Shown: positions 52,922 through 62,423 of the stretch, one piece after another
Position numbering within the stretch: position 1 is the first letter of the stretch
Layout of the letters: every line of letters begins with the position of its first letter
DNA from: Pantoea eucalypti
GTDB taxonomy: Bacteria > Pseudomonadota > Gammaproteobacteria > Enterobacterales > Enterobacteriaceae
Length of the DNA: 64,000 bases
Assembly: GCF_009646115.1 (NCBI RefSeq)
Contig: NZ_CP045721.1
Span: 248,001-312,000 of the forward strand
Direction: 5' to 3'
Notes under the pieces: model-generated
Databases searched by the model: none
What the model saw: only the letters and a program-made list of their open reading frames with translations
What the model was told of the DNA's origin: nothing
Translations under genes and position numbers: made by a program

Positions 52922-53739
52922 TCATTTCTCGCATCAAGCTGAAGGCTGTTTCGCACAACTTTGTCGAGCAATGAAGCGGGCGCAAAACGGCGGATAAAAT
53001 TGAGTTTTGCAGCCAGCGTTCCTGCTGTATAGCGTACTTTTGGCCGTGCGCTCTGCGCCGCGTTAACCACGACCTCTGCCACCACCTCAGCGCTTTCTGC
53101 TGTAGCCATTGCCTTACTGACCACCTTCGTTAACTTAGCCCGAATGAGTTCGTACGCTTCAAGCTTTGCGTCTGGTTCTATATTGTGAGCTTCAAACTGC
53201 GTTTTTATGTATGCCGGTTCGATGACGGAGACCCTGATACCCTGTGTGCGCAGTTCATGATCGAGTGCGCCCGAGTAACCCTCTACGGCATGTTTACTGG
53301 CGGCATACAGGGCGACATAGGGCAATGGCACGATGCCGAGAATCGAACCGATGTTAATAATGCGCCCACTGCCCTGATGGCGCATGTGGGGCAGCACGGC
53401 CCGTGTCACTCTTACAATACCCATAAAATTGGTGTCGAAGATCTGCCGCGCCTGCTCAATAGAACTCTCTTCTGCGGCTGCCGGAGAAACCCCGAAGCCC
53501 GCGTTGTTCACGAGAAGGTCGATTCGGCCCTCCCGCTGGATTAACGCCTCAATGGCAGCCTTAACCGACGCGTCATCCGTTACATCCAGTGGCAGTAAGG
53601 GAAAAGCGTGTTCACCTGCCGCCGGACCACGCCGGCTTGTGCCATAGACCCGATAACCCGCCGCAAGAAGTTTATTAGCAGAGGCTTCGCCAATTCCTGA
53701 AGATGCGCCAGTCACAAGTGCTACACGTATTGGTGTCAT
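52918..53739 (-). CDS. Short-chain dehydrogenase/reductase
   Basis: 273 residues, classical SDR: TGASSGIGEASA cofactor loop (residues 10-21), VNNAGFG, catalytic Ser in NIGSILGIVPLP and the Y-x-x-x-K in YAASKHAVEGYSGAL (about 155-169). An Arg-containing VYGTSRRGP following strand 2 suggests NADPH preference. Substrate unknown. Upstream of, and overlapping, the quinone-type oxidoreductase, so both may act on the same reactive carbonyls. Confidence 0.87.
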   Translation of the reverse strand: MTPIRVALVTGASSGIGEASANKLLAAGYRVYGTSRRGPAAGEHAFPLLPLDVTDDASVKAAIEALIQREGRIDLLVNNAGFGVSPAAAEESSIEQARQIFDTNFMGIVRVTRAVLPHMRHQGSGRIINIGSILGIVPLPYVALYAASKHAVEGYSGALDHELRTQGIRVSVIEPAYIKTQFEAHNIEPDAKLEAYELIRAKLTKVVSKAMATAESAEVVAEVVVNAAQSARPKVRYTAGTLAAKLNFIRRFAPASLLDKVVRNSLQLDARNE

Positions 53740-53862
53740 GATGAGTATGACCTTAAGTTTGCGTTTGGATTTTTCTGCAGGAAAAGAGACGCAGCCGCAG
53801 ATTAATCATTGGCTTCACTCTCAGCAGAACCCCGATGGAGGGTTCCGCTGAAATGACCTTTA

Positions 53863-54648
53863 TTACAACGTTTTGTAGCGATCTGCTGCTTCATCCTGTC
53901 TGATGTCTGACAGCAGCCCCTGACGGGCGGTATCCAGCACATCCCAGCGCTCAGCATGATGCAAAGGCGGAATCGTCACGAGCTCGCGGCGGTCAAAGCC
54001 TGCCAGAGCGGCGTCAACCAGTTCGCCGACTTCCATCATTTTCGGCGCGTTAGTGATGTCGATACCGGCGCGATTCCATATTTCGGTGTAAGTCCCCGCC
54101 GGAAGTACCGCCTGGATATAAATCCCTTTTGATGACAGCTCTACGTTCATTCCCTGAGACAGGAACAGAACAAAGGCTTTGGTTGCGCCGTAGACCGTCA
54201 TAGCAAATTCCGGGGCGAGTCCAACGATTGAACTGATATTGACGATTGAACCTTCTCCGGCGTCGGCAAAACGGGTAGCCGCAACACTGGCAAGTCGCGT
54301 CAGGGCGGTTACGTTTAAGGCGATAAGCTTTTCCATGGAATCCGGTGTTTGCTCGGTAAAACTGCCGGACTGAGCGATACCCGCGTTATTGATAAGAATA
54401 CCTATCCCCGCATCTTCACGCAGGCGCGCTTCTACTGTGGTTAAATCACCCGCTTGAGTCAGATCGGCAGGCAGAACATCCACGGAAATGGTGTGTTCCT
54501 CTCGCAGTCGTTTCGCAAGGGCTTCCAGTTTTGTTTTATCGCGAGCAACCAGAACAAGGTCATGTCCACGGCGGGCAAACCGTTCTGCATAGACCGCACC
54601 AATTCCTGCGGATGCCCCGGTGATAAGAACTGAAGGTTTTTTCATCAT
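53863..54648 (-). CDS. Short-chain dehydrogenase/reductase
   Basis: 261 residues from MMKKPSVLITGASAGIGAVYAERF; AAGA upstream and the position of the TGxxxGIG motif favour this over ATG at 54702. VLVARDKTKLEALAKRL binds NADP(H) in classic SDR fashion; INNAGIAQSG, NISSIVGLAPEFAMTVYGATKAFVLFLSQGM carry the N-S-Y-K tetrad. Lies 64 bases after the ene-reductase and 123 bases before the other SDR, all minus strand, probably one transcript. Confidence 0.86.
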   Translation of the reverse strand: MMKKPSVLITGASAGIGAVYAERFARRGHDLVLVARDKTKLEALAKRLREEHTISVDVLPADLTQAGDLTTVEARLREDAGIGILINNAGIAQSGSFTEQTPDSMEKLIALNVTALTRLASVAATRFADAGEGSIVNISSIVGLAPEFAMTVYGATKAFVLFLSQGMNVELSSKGIYIQAVLPAGTYTEIWNRAGIDITNAPKMMEVGELVDAALAGFDRRELVTIPPLHHAERWDVLDTARQGLLSDIRQDEAADRYKTL

Positions 54649-54712
54649 TTTATCTTCTTTGTTAGTGGGTAAGAATCGCCGTCGGCGAAGTATGTTAAGC
54701 ACACCCAGGAAT

Positions 54713-55804
54713 TTATTCGCTGGTACCGCTTAGTGACGGATAATCGGTATAGCCTTGTGCTCCACCGCCATACAGTGTTTCAGGATTGAGAGGGGCCAGA
54801 GGCGCGCCCGTCTTCATTCTTTCGACTAAATCAGGGTTAGAAATGAAGGGGCGGCCGAACGCGAATAAATCGGCTTTATCCTGTGCAAGATGCTCAGATG
54901 CCAGCGCCAGGTCATAGCCATTATTAGCGATATAGGTGTTTCTGAAGCGGCGACGCAGCGACGTGTAATCGAACGGCGTTGCATCACGGGGACCGCCCGT
55001 TACCCCTTCGACGACGTGCAGATAGGCGATACCTGAAGCATTAAGCTGGTCTGCCACATAGTCATATTGTGGCTGTGGATCGCTGCATGAAATCGCATTG
55101 GCGGGAGAGACAGGTGAGATGCGAACGCCCGTACGCTCTGCGCCGATCTCATCTTTGACGGCCTGCACGACTTCCAGCAGCAGGCGCGCACGATTCTCTA
55201 CAGAACCGCCATATTCATCGGTCCGCTGGTTGGCACCATCCTTCAGAAACTGTTCCAGCAGGTAGCCATTCGCGCCATGTATTTCTACGCCATCAAAACC
55301 GGCGGCAATGGCATTAGCCGACGCCTTTTTGAAGTCAGCGACAATCTCGTTTATTTCATGCAGTTCAAGGGAGCGGGGTTCAGAGACGTCAGCGAATCCG
55401 TTGTTCACAAAGGTTTTAGTTTCAGCGCGGATGGCCGAGGGTGCGACTGGTGCAGCGCCGCCGGGCTGTAAATCGACGTGTGAAATCCTACCCACGTGCC
55501 ATAGCTGTACAAATATGCGCCCACCTTTCGCATGCACTGCGTCAGTCACTTTCCGCCAGCCGTCAATCTGCGCCTGGGTGTAGATGCCAGGCGTATCCTG
55601 ATAGCCCTGCGCCTGCTCAGAAATCTGCGTGGCTTCGGTTATCAGTAATCCTGCCGTGGCACGTTGCGCGTAGTAAGTCGCTGCCAGTTCGCCCGGCACC
55701 AGTCCTGCTTCGGCCCGGTTACGGGTCAGCGGAGCCATCACTATGCGATTTGCCAGCGTGATGGACCCCAGTTCATAAGTTTGAAATAGCGCGTCATTGG
55801 TCAT
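54713..55804 (-). CDS. nemA: Old yellow enzyme family ene-reductase (NemA-like)
   Basis: 363 residues from MTNDALFQTYELGSITLANRIVMAPLTRNRA; GAGGA lies nine bases upstream. FMN barrel with ATYYAQRATAGLLITEATQIS, VQLWHVGRISH and the substrate-anion pair in FDGVEIHGANGYLLEQFLKDGANQRTDEYGGS (about 179-210), the C-terminal flavin-phosphate stretch LFAFGRPFISNPDLVERM. In E. coli NemA reduces N-ethylmaleimide, nitrate esters and other electrophilic alkenes. First gene of the minus-strand group; divergent from a TetR-type regulator as nemR is to its targets in several species. Confidence 0.85.
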   Translation of the reverse strand: MTNDALFQTYELGSITLANRIVMAPLTRNRAEAGLVPGELAATYYAQRATAGLLITEATQISEQAQGYQDTPGIYTQAQIDGWRKVTDAVHAKGGRIFVQLWHVGRISHVDLQPGGAAPVAPSAIRAETKTFVNNGFADVSEPRSLELHEINEIVADFKKASANAIAAGFDGVEIHGANGYLLEQFLKDGANQRTDEYGGSVENRARLLLEVVQAVKDEIGAERTGVRISPVSPANAISCSDPQPQYDYVADQLNASGIAYLHVVEGVTGGPRDATPFDYTSLRRRFRNTYIANNGYDLALASEHLAQDKADLFAFGRPFISNPDLVERMKTGAPLAPLNPETLYGGGAQGYTDYPSLSGTSE

Positions 55805-55845
55805 GATCATTCCTCGGTGAAGTAACGGGCAAAAGTAATTCTTTA

Positions 55846-55865
55846 ATGATGATGATCGTAATCAT
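55846..55865. promoter_or_regulatory. Operator 2 of the nemA/tetR pair
   Basis: ATGATGATGATCGTAATCAT, agreeing with 16 of 20 positions of operator 1 and centred on the same GATC 34 bases away, about three helical turns. It lies about 40 bases before the nemA start. Confidence 0.68.
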
Positions 55866-55879
55866 TAATGTCAACTGGT

Positions 55880-55899
55880 TTGATTATGATCATAATCAA
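55880..55899. promoter_or_regulatory. Operator 1 of the nemA/tetR pair
   Basis: TTGATTATGATCATAATCAA, a perfect 20-base palindrome, about 34 bases before the TetR ATG. Its symmetry and length fit a TetR-family dimer or pair of dimers. Confidence 0.75.
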
Positions 55900-55932
55900 T
55901 GTATAATCAGGCTCTGTGTCAGGAGGTAAAAT

Positions 55933-56481
55933 ATGAAAGTGTCCAAAGAGCAGGTTCGTGAAAACCGGTTGCGGGTCGTTGAAACCGCGTCAGCGCTTTT
56001 TCGCGAGCGTGGTTATGATGGAGTAGGCGTTGCAGAACTGATGTCAGCCGCAGGATTAACACATGGCGGGTTTTATAAGCATTTCGGGTCTAAAGCTGAT
56101 CTGTTAGCCGAAGCGATGCGCTGCGGTTTTGCGCAATCCGCAGAAAAAACCCAGGGTGTGAGTCGCGAAACGTTTATCGAATACTATCTTTCCAGACAGC
56201 ATCGCGATGATAGAGGAAAGGGATGTGTCATGTCGGCTCTGGGGACTGATGCAGCCCGTCAGTCTGAATCCATTCAGGAGACATTTGCGGCCGGGCTTGA
56301 ACGGCAACTGGCTATTCTGGAATCAGAAAAAGCAACGCGCGCAGAACTGATCAATACCCTTGCGCATCTTGTGGGTGCGATAATGCTTTCGCGGGCCTGT
56401 CCGGACAACTCCGGGCTCGCTGACGAAATTCTGGACGTCTGCCGGACGCGTTTGCTTACGCCGGATGAAGATGAACATTGA
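55933..56481 (+). CDS. TetR/AcrR-family repressor (NemR-like position)
   Basis: 182 residues. The N-terminal DNA-binding helices are textbook TetR: RENRLRVVETASALFRERGYDGVGVAELMSAAGLTHGGFYKHFGSKADLLAEAM (residues 9-62). The ligand domain starts after residue 75 and has two Cys (GKGCVMSALG, SRACPD). Such Cys are electrophile sensors in NemR; that role here is inference. AGGAGG lies seven bases before the ATG. Divergent from the ene-reductase over two palindromic operators. Confidence 0.86.
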   Translation: MKVSKEQVRENRLRVVETASALFRERGYDGVGVAELMSAAGLTHGGFYKHFGSKADLLAEAMRCGFAQSAEKTQGVSRETFIEYYLSRQHRDDRGKGCVMSALGTDAARQSESIQETFAAGLERQLAILESEKATRAELINTLAHLVGAIMLSRACPDNSGLADEILDVCRTRLLTPDEDEH

Positions 56482-56656
56482 GTCCCTATTTTTCCGCTCC
56501 ACTGGTATGAAGCCACGACGCACTGACGGGAGTGTTCAGCTTGCTGGCGTGTAATTTATAGCAGCAGGCGTGCGAAATCAGGACCTCCTGTTCCGGATTT
56601 CGTACTGGCTGATGGATATAAACCTGCCGTCCATCTCCTGAACCAGCGACTCACGG

Positions 56657-57457
<801 letters not shown>

Positions 57458-57892
57458 GAGGCTTCCTTAATTCAGTCAGTAATGGGCATCGTTAACCCGG
57501 CAGGCATCGTGCAGGATGGAATGGCGTTTGTTCGCTGACACGTTGACGTTCAGGCACTCAAACGCGGCTTAGCGGGTCAGCCGGATGCGATGCCTGGGCC
57601 TGAGTCACTGAATTATAGATGCGAAATTTAGGATTAGCAGCGATGACGGGCTTGACTGACGGGATCTTCGTTGCACAGGCTTTGCAGGAGCAGTGCCTGC
57701 GGGCAGGAAATGTGGATTCACCCTGGCAGGTTTTCTGGCGGGCAGGTCAATTGACTGCCCGATGCTCAGCTGAGTAACCGGGAGGCAATGCCCTGATGCC
57801 GCAGACAGCGGACGCCCGCTTAACCGGCGATGGCCGACCGGCAAAAGGGCCCGGCCTGAAACCGCCATCCTCAGCGAGGCCGGTGTCATCAT
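57458..57892. other. Gap of 435 bases with one palindrome
   Basis: A minus frame of 95 codons at 57605-57892 has no ribosome site or known fold. GGGCAG-G-TCAATTGA-CTGCCC at 57740-57760 is a near-perfect inverted repeat of unclear role. Nothing else seen. Confidence 0.5.
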
Positions 57893-58366
57893 CTATTCAG
57901 GCATTTTCTTAATAGGATAAGTCACGAGTGGTTTGATCTCCTTCAGCACAAACATGCTCTGCATCTCTTTGATGCCGGGTAACCGGCGTACCACGGACAT
58001 GGCAAAATCGGCGTAGGAGTCGAGATCTGACGCCACCACCTGCAGGAGGAAGTCAGCATCGCCACCGATACTGTAGCAGGCCACCACATCCTCCAGCGCA
58101 GTCACTTCCTCTTCAAATTTTCGGGCCTCGGCTTCGCTGTGACTGTCAATGACGACCCGGATGAAAACCATCACGCCCAGACCAATTTTTTTGCGGTCAA
58201 GTACAGCACGGTAGCCCTGAATGACTTCATCTTCTTCCAGCTTGCGGACTTTGCGCCAGCACGGCGAGGCTGAAAGGCTTATTTTCTCTGCCAGCACCTG
58301 GTTCGTCACGCGCGCATCATCCTGCAGGATTTCAAGTATTTTCATATCTGTCGGGCTAAGGGCCAT
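57893..58366 (-). CDS. Lrp/AsnC-family regulator
   Basis: 157 residues: HTH domain (LSPTDMKILEILQDDARVTNQVLAEKISLSASPCWRKVRKLEEDEVIQGYRAVLDRKKIG, 3-62) and RAM/ACT-like ligand domain (VMVFIRVVIDSHSEAEARKFEEEVTALEDVVACYSIGGDADFLLQVVASDLDSYADFAMSVVRRLPGIKEMQSMFVLKEIK, 64-145). AAGGAG upstream of the ATG. Divergent, 161 bases from the start of the biosynthetic operon; it probably senses an amino acid and controls that operon. Such regulators commonly sit next to amino-acid-derived clusters. Confidence 0.87.
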   Translation of the reverse strand: MALSPTDMKILEILQDDARVTNQVLAEKISLSASPCWRKVRKLEEDEVIQGYRAVLDRKKIGLGVMVFIRVVIDSHSEAEARKFEEEVTALEDVVACYSIGGDADFLLQVVASDLDSYADFAMSVVRRLPGIKEMQSMFVLKEIKPLVTYPIKKMPE

Positions 58367-58527
58367 GCGGGAAAACTCCTTTCTACAGAGAGGCTTTAGA
58401 GGGTTATTTTTACCTAATTATCCGCATCGGGTAAATGATATAGGTAACAATTTTCTGCCCCGCTACGGCATAATACATTCATCTTTCTAATGAATATTAT
58501 CAACGGAACAAGGAATGAACGGATCCT

Positions 58528-58884
58528 ATGTTAATGCACATCGTCATGTTTACGCTGAAAAGTCCGTGGAGTTGGTCATCCCTGGAGACTATTGATGCAG
58601 AGAGAGCCACGCGTGCTCACCCGGATCATATTAATGAAATAAAAGGTTGGAGCTGTGGCAGGAATATCACCCGACGCGACATCGCAGCGGATTTTGTCGT
58701 AATTGGCCTGTTTGAGAACCGCGAAGATTTGAACGCCTATATTATCCACCCTGACCATCAGAAAGGCGTCGCCAAATGGAAATATATTGCGGACTGGAAG
58801 GTGGTTGATATTGAATTTCCCGGCGACTTTACATTAAACCGTGGTTTGCTCTCTGTACTGAATACGCTTTCGCACGCACATTAA
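58528..58884 (+). CDS. Dabb-domain protein (stress-responsive A/B barrel)
   Basis: 118 residues. MHIVMFTLKSPWSW, FVVIGLFENREDLNAYIIHPDHQKGVAKW with the family's D-x-x-Y-x-x-H-P-x-H motif (about 70-86), and KVVDIEFPGD fit the dimeric Dabb fold; homologues include plant and fungal cyclases for small polyketides, others of unknown use. First gene of a 7-gene plus-strand operon. GGA near the start codon. Confidence 0.78.
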   Translation: MLMHIVMFTLKSPWSWSSLETIDAERATRAHPDHINEIKGWSCGRNITRRDIAADFVVIGLFENREDLNAYIIHPDHQKGVAKWKYIADWKVVDIEFPGDFTLNRGLLSVLNTLSHAH

Positions 58885-58913
58885 GATCCATTCCAGAGAA
58901 GTGAGGAATTACG

Positions 58914-59336
58914 ATGAAGTTCGACGCCAGTCAGCATCGCTGTACGATTATTATTGATAAAGATCTCCCGGCCGGTCTTGCCATGAACGCAGCAAGCGTT
59001 ATCGGAATCAGTTTTGGACGCACGGTCGATAATCTCGTTGGACCTGATATGCAAAGCCTCGATGAAGTCAATTACCCCGGTGTTATTTACGCGCCTCTCC
59101 CGGTACTACTGGCTTCAGGTGATTATCTGCATGAATTACAGGCCAGTGCTGAAAGTGATGATGAGATGTATGTCATGCCATTCAGCGCACTGGCACAGTC
59201 GTGTAAAACCTATGAAGAGTATGGCGAAAGAATTTCGTCTGTGAAAAGCGAGAATATTGAGCTGGTCGCCATTGGCATTATCGGGCCTAAAAAGAAGCTG
59301 ACCCGAATGACAGGGAATCTGCCGCTCTACAAATAA
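58914..59336 (+). CDS. DUF2000-family protein
   Basis: 140 residues. CTIIIDKDLPAGLAMNAASVIGISFGRTVDNLVGPDMQSLDEVNYPGVIYAPLPVLLA (about 10-66) is the DUF2000 signature; it belongs to the peptidyl-tRNA hydrolase-2-like fold, but no reaction has been shown. GAGG seven bases before the ATG; 29 bases after the Dabb gene. Being in a pathway with an aminotransferase and a ligase suggests an amide- or ester-cleaving helper role; that is inference. Confidence 0.78.
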   Translation: MKFDASQHRCTIIIDKDLPAGLAMNAASVIGISFGRTVDNLVGPDMQSLDEVNYPGVIYAPLPVLLASGDYLHELQASAESDDEMYVMPFSALAQSCKTYEEYGERISSVKSENIELVAIGIIGPKKKLTRMTGNLPLYK

Positions 59337-59433
59337 ATCATCTTAAAGCGCGTTAAGCAGCCGATCGCATAGCGATCTCACCCTGCATGCCTGCCTGTTT
59401 TTATTTTAATTTATCCTGACTAAGGAAGAGAAG

Positions 59434-60843
59434 ATGTACGCTATTTTTAAAGAACGAGTCATCGCGCAGGCGAAGGAGGTTTATTATCTGCATAGCGCCT
59501 TCCATGCGGGTAATATCAGCCTGAATGAGCTTGGTCTTCATCAGAATAATAAACTGCGAGAAGTGGTGAAATATGTTGCAGAGCATTCACCCTTTTATCG
59601 CGAGCATTTTAAAGGTTTAACGTCTTCCGATATTGAATCATTAACTACCGCTGGTCTCACGTCTCTTCCGTTCACGACTAAAGATGATCTGAGAATGCAA
59701 GGCGCAGCGCTGGCATCTGCCCCTCTTCATCAGAGCTGGATTTATTACGAAACGACAGGCACAACGGGGAAGCCGACGCCGTGCCCGCGTAATGAAACCG
59801 ATTCGGTGCATAATAATACGCCTCTGATTATTCATTACCGTAATATCTTTGAGCAAATTGCGCCCCATCATGTGGTGGGCGTCATGGGGCCAACAGAACT
59901 TCATTCGACCGGGGATACCTTCGAGGATGTATTCCGCAGTCTGGGTTACAGCGTCGTCAAAATGTGGCCGCGTTCGCCCGTCGTGGGAATGAAGCGGGTA
60001 ATGGCATTAATTACTGAACTGCAGATAACCGCACTGGTCTGTACGCCCGCCGTGGCGATTGCTGTAGCGCGTTTCATTAAAGATTCGGGCGGGGACCCAT
60101 CGGCAACCAGCGTGAAGCTGATTCTTACCGTGGGTGAATTGACCACGCCACCTCTGTTAAGAAACATAGGTGAGATCTGGGGGGCAAAAGTCTATAGCTG
60201 TATGTATGCCTCACAGGAGTCTTCTATTCTTGCCGTGTGCGCACAGGATAGTCACCTCTACACCGTCCCGCTGAACAACTACTACGAGATTATCAACCCT
60301 TTCAGTGGCGCAGCCTGTGACATCACCACGGGACAGGGGGTAGGTGAGTTAGTCATCACGCATCTCTATAAGGGCCAGAAACCGCTAATCCGTTACCGTA
60401 CCGGTGACATGGTACGGTCAACCTTGATGCCGGATGGCAGCCAGAAAATTGTGCCGATTGGTCGTGTTCGCGATGTCCTGACGCTCAACGGGCAGGCTTA
60501 CTGTGCCTGGGACCTTGAAGCCGCGCTTCTTGAAAAACTGGAAGGCTGTCTGGATTACGCTATCCAGATTGACAACCGCGAAGGGAGAGATGTGCTCAAC
60601 ATCACGGTGGAGATGTTTAACCGGCAAGCCGATGTTTCTTCGTTACTCAGCAACGTCAAACGGCATATTGAACAGAACATTGCCGGTGTCAGCATTCACC
60701 TGATTGATGGCGAAACCAGTCGCGTAACCGGCACCTCTGCAATGGTGAGCTGGAAAGCGGCACGTATTCATGACCTGCGTCCGGCGGCAGATAACAGCGA
60801 TCGTGACGCGGCACTTGCGCTGATTAATCGGGGATTTGAATGA
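59434..60843 (+). CDS. AMP-forming adenylating ligase (phenylacetate-CoA ligase-like)
   Basis: 469 residues, the size of stand-alone PaaK-like enzymes. ATP-binding loop WIYYETTGTTGKPTPCPRN (about 102-120), the core signature YSCMYASQESSIL in place of Y-G-[ST]-T-E, LIRYRTGDMVR (D for ribose binding) and RVRDVLTLNGQAY, which lead to the C-terminal lid. No carrier-protein domain is attached. It should activate a carboxylate as acyl-AMP and pass it to CoA, a carrier or an amine. TGA overlaps the next gene's ATG (ATGA). Confidence 0.83.
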   Translation: MYAIFKERVIAQAKEVYYLHSAFHAGNISLNELGLHQNNKLREVVKYVAEHSPFYREHFKGLTSSDIESLTTAGLTSLPFTTKDDLRMQGAALASAPLHQSWIYYETTGTTGKPTPCPRNETDSVHNNTPLIIHYRNIFEQIAPHHVVGVMGPTELHSTGDTFEDVFRSLGYSVVKMWPRSPVVGMKRVMALITELQITALVCTPAVAIAVARFIKDSGGDPSATSVKLILTVGELTTPPLLRNIGEIWGAKVYSCMYASQESSILAVCAQDSHLYTVPLNNYYEIINPFSGAACDITTGQGVGELVITHLYKGQKPLIRYRTGDMVRSTLMPDGSQKIVPIGRVRDVLTLNGQAYCAWDLEAALLEKLEGCLDYAIQIDNREGRDVLNITVEMFNRQADVSSLLSNVKRHIEQNIAGVSIHLIDGETSRVTGTSAMVSWKAARIHDLRPAADNSDRDAALALINRGFE

Positions 60844-61811
60844 TGACAATCAGTGACGCTGATAAACGTGATGAAACCCGGTCGCCTCACCATCTATGGA
60901 GCTACCTCAACGGCGAGTTTATTACCGCCGATAGCGCGCTGTTACCGGTTACCACCCAGGCCTTCAATTATGGCACCGCTGTGTTCGAAGGTATTCGTGG
61001 TTACGCGCATCATGCTGATAACACCGTTAATGTGTTCCGTCTGGACGATCATATTAACCGGCTGATTCAGTCAGCCTTATTACTGCTGATTGATGATCTA
61101 CCCGAACCTCAGGCGTTAAAGGCGTTAACGCTGGCGCTTCTGAAAAAAAATGATGTCGAAGACGACTGCTATATCCGACCGATAGCATATAAACGTCATC
61201 TTTTACCTGGCACCGGATTTGGCGTAAAGCTCTCCGGCGTCAGTAGCGGGCTTTCGGTTAATAGTCTGAATATGCGCGCCTATATAAAGCAGGGGGGGGT
61301 GAAGTGTACGGTTTCAGGCTGGCGTCGCATTGCCGATAATTCTATTCCCGCGCGGGCTAAAATTACCGGCAGCTACGTCAATTCGGCTCTGGCAATGGAG
61401 GCGGCTCATCGTGGCGGATATGATGACGCCATAATGCTTAACCACCACGGTTACGTTGCCGAAGCGACCACATCCAACGTGTTTATTGTGAAAAACAGGA
61501 CGCTCATTACTCCGCCGGTTACCGCTCATATTCTGGAGGGTATTACCCGCAGCACCGTCATTGAACTGGCTACAACCTGCCTTGATCTGCGTGTCGAGCA
61601 ACGGGATATATTGCCTTCAGAACTCCTGACGGCGGACGAATGTTTTTTAACAGGCACGGGCGTCGAAATATCGCCTGTCATTCAGATCGACCATCGCAAG
61701 CTGAATAGCATGGATGAGAAAAGTATTTCCCTGTCTGTTAAAGGTCTGTATGAAAAGTTAGTCCGCGGTCAGTTAACTGCCTTTAATCACTGGCTGACCC
61801 CTGTCTGTTAA
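60840..61811 (+). CDS. Class IV aminotransferase (IlvE-like)
   Basis: 323 residues, branched-chain aminotransferase layout: SYLNGEFITADSALLPVTTQAFNYGTAVFEGIRGY, then PLP Lys in PARAKITGSYVNSALAMEAAHRGGYDDAIML (about 174-204), VAEATTSNVFIVKNRTL and FLTGTGVEISPVIQID. Transfers an amino group to a 2-oxo acid, here possibly the product of the BacA-like enzyme. A run of eight G at 61292-61299 lies within the coding part (QGGVK) and could slip. Coupled to the ligase by ATGA overlap. Confidence 0.85.
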   Translation: MMTISDADKRDETRSPHHLWSYLNGEFITADSALLPVTTQAFNYGTAVFEGIRGYAHHADNTVNVFRLDDHINRLIQSALLLLIDDLPEPQALKALTLALLKKNDVEDDCYIRPIAYKRHLLPGTGFGVKLSGVSSGLSVNSLNMRAYIKQGGVKCTVSGWRRIADNSIPARAKITGSYVNSALAMEAAHRGGYDDAIMLNHHGYVAEATTSNVFIVKNRTLITPPVTAHILEGITRSTVIELATTCLDLRVEQRDILPSELLTADECFLTGTGVEISPVIQIDHRKLNSMDEKSISLSVKGLYEKLVRGQLTAFNHWLTPVC

Positions 61812-61832
61812 TTCATTAATTTAGGTAAAAAG

Positions 61833-62420
61833 ATGCGCCATCATTTTATGGATATGGGCTTAACGCATGTTGTGAATTATCCCATTCATACTTTAGGCCC
61901 TTCAGGAACAAGCAGCGAATATGCCTCACAATTTTTCCATCGCTGGATGGGTGATCATTATTCTGACAGCTCTCATACGATTCATCTTGATGACTCCTAT
62001 GAACTGGCAAGAAAAAATATTGATGAAGAGAACGGGTTATTAATTGTCGCCAATGCGTACCCTAAAATTAACGATTTTTATATGGACACCCGTCTGAAAC
62101 TCTTAGCAACATTCCTTTATGACACGCCTCTTTATGGGCTGGTTGCTAACAGGGTTTTACCGGACAGGCCTTTGACGGTTGCCTCTCATCCGGCGCCTGT
62201 TCCATTGATTGCCGAATTACTCCCGGCCGGATTACGTATTGCAAAGATTGTTGAGATGTCTTCTACCAGCGCGGCAGCACAGGCGGTGGCCTGCGGTGAA
62301 GTGGATATTGCGTTAACAACAGAAATTGCCGCCAGACTGCATAACCTTAATTTTATTTCGCGCACCCGCCCGATACATATGCTCTGGTCTGTTTTCGCAT
62401 CAACGATTCGTAAAGGATAA
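61833..62420 (+). CDS. BacA-type prephenate decarboxylase homologue
   Basis: 195 residues. Segments match B. subtilis BacA as I recall it: TLGPSGTSSEYASQFF (20-35; BacA TLGPEGTSSEYA), NDFYMDTRLKLLATFLYDTPLYGLVANR (80-107; BacA has HFYMRPDLQLLQIFRCDTPMYGLAVRP), ASHPAPVPLI (117-126) and SSTSAAAQAVACGEVDIALTTEIAAR (143-168). BacA-like enzymes decarboxylate prephenate without aromatising it, giving dihydro-4-hydroxyphenylpyruvate for bacilysin and related non-proteinogenic amino acids; the normal prephenate dehydratase T-R-F motif is not seen. AGGT before the ATG. The next gene starts three bases after the stop. Confidence 0.86.
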   Translation: MRHHFMDMGLTHVVNYPIHTLGPSGTSSEYASQFFHRWMGDHYSDSSHTIHLDDSYELARKNIDEENGLLIVANAYPKINDFYMDTRLKLLATFLYDTPLYGLVANRVLPDRPLTVASHPAPVPLIAELLPAGLRIAKIVEMSSTSAAAQAVACGEVDIALTTEIAARLHNLNFISRTRPIHMLWSVFASTIRKG

Positions 62421-62423
62421 AAA

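Noticed and set aside
57605..57892. Minus-strand 95-codon frame between the SDR and Lrp genes
   Set aside because: Arg/Pro/Ser-rich translation typical of a chance frame, no ribosome site.
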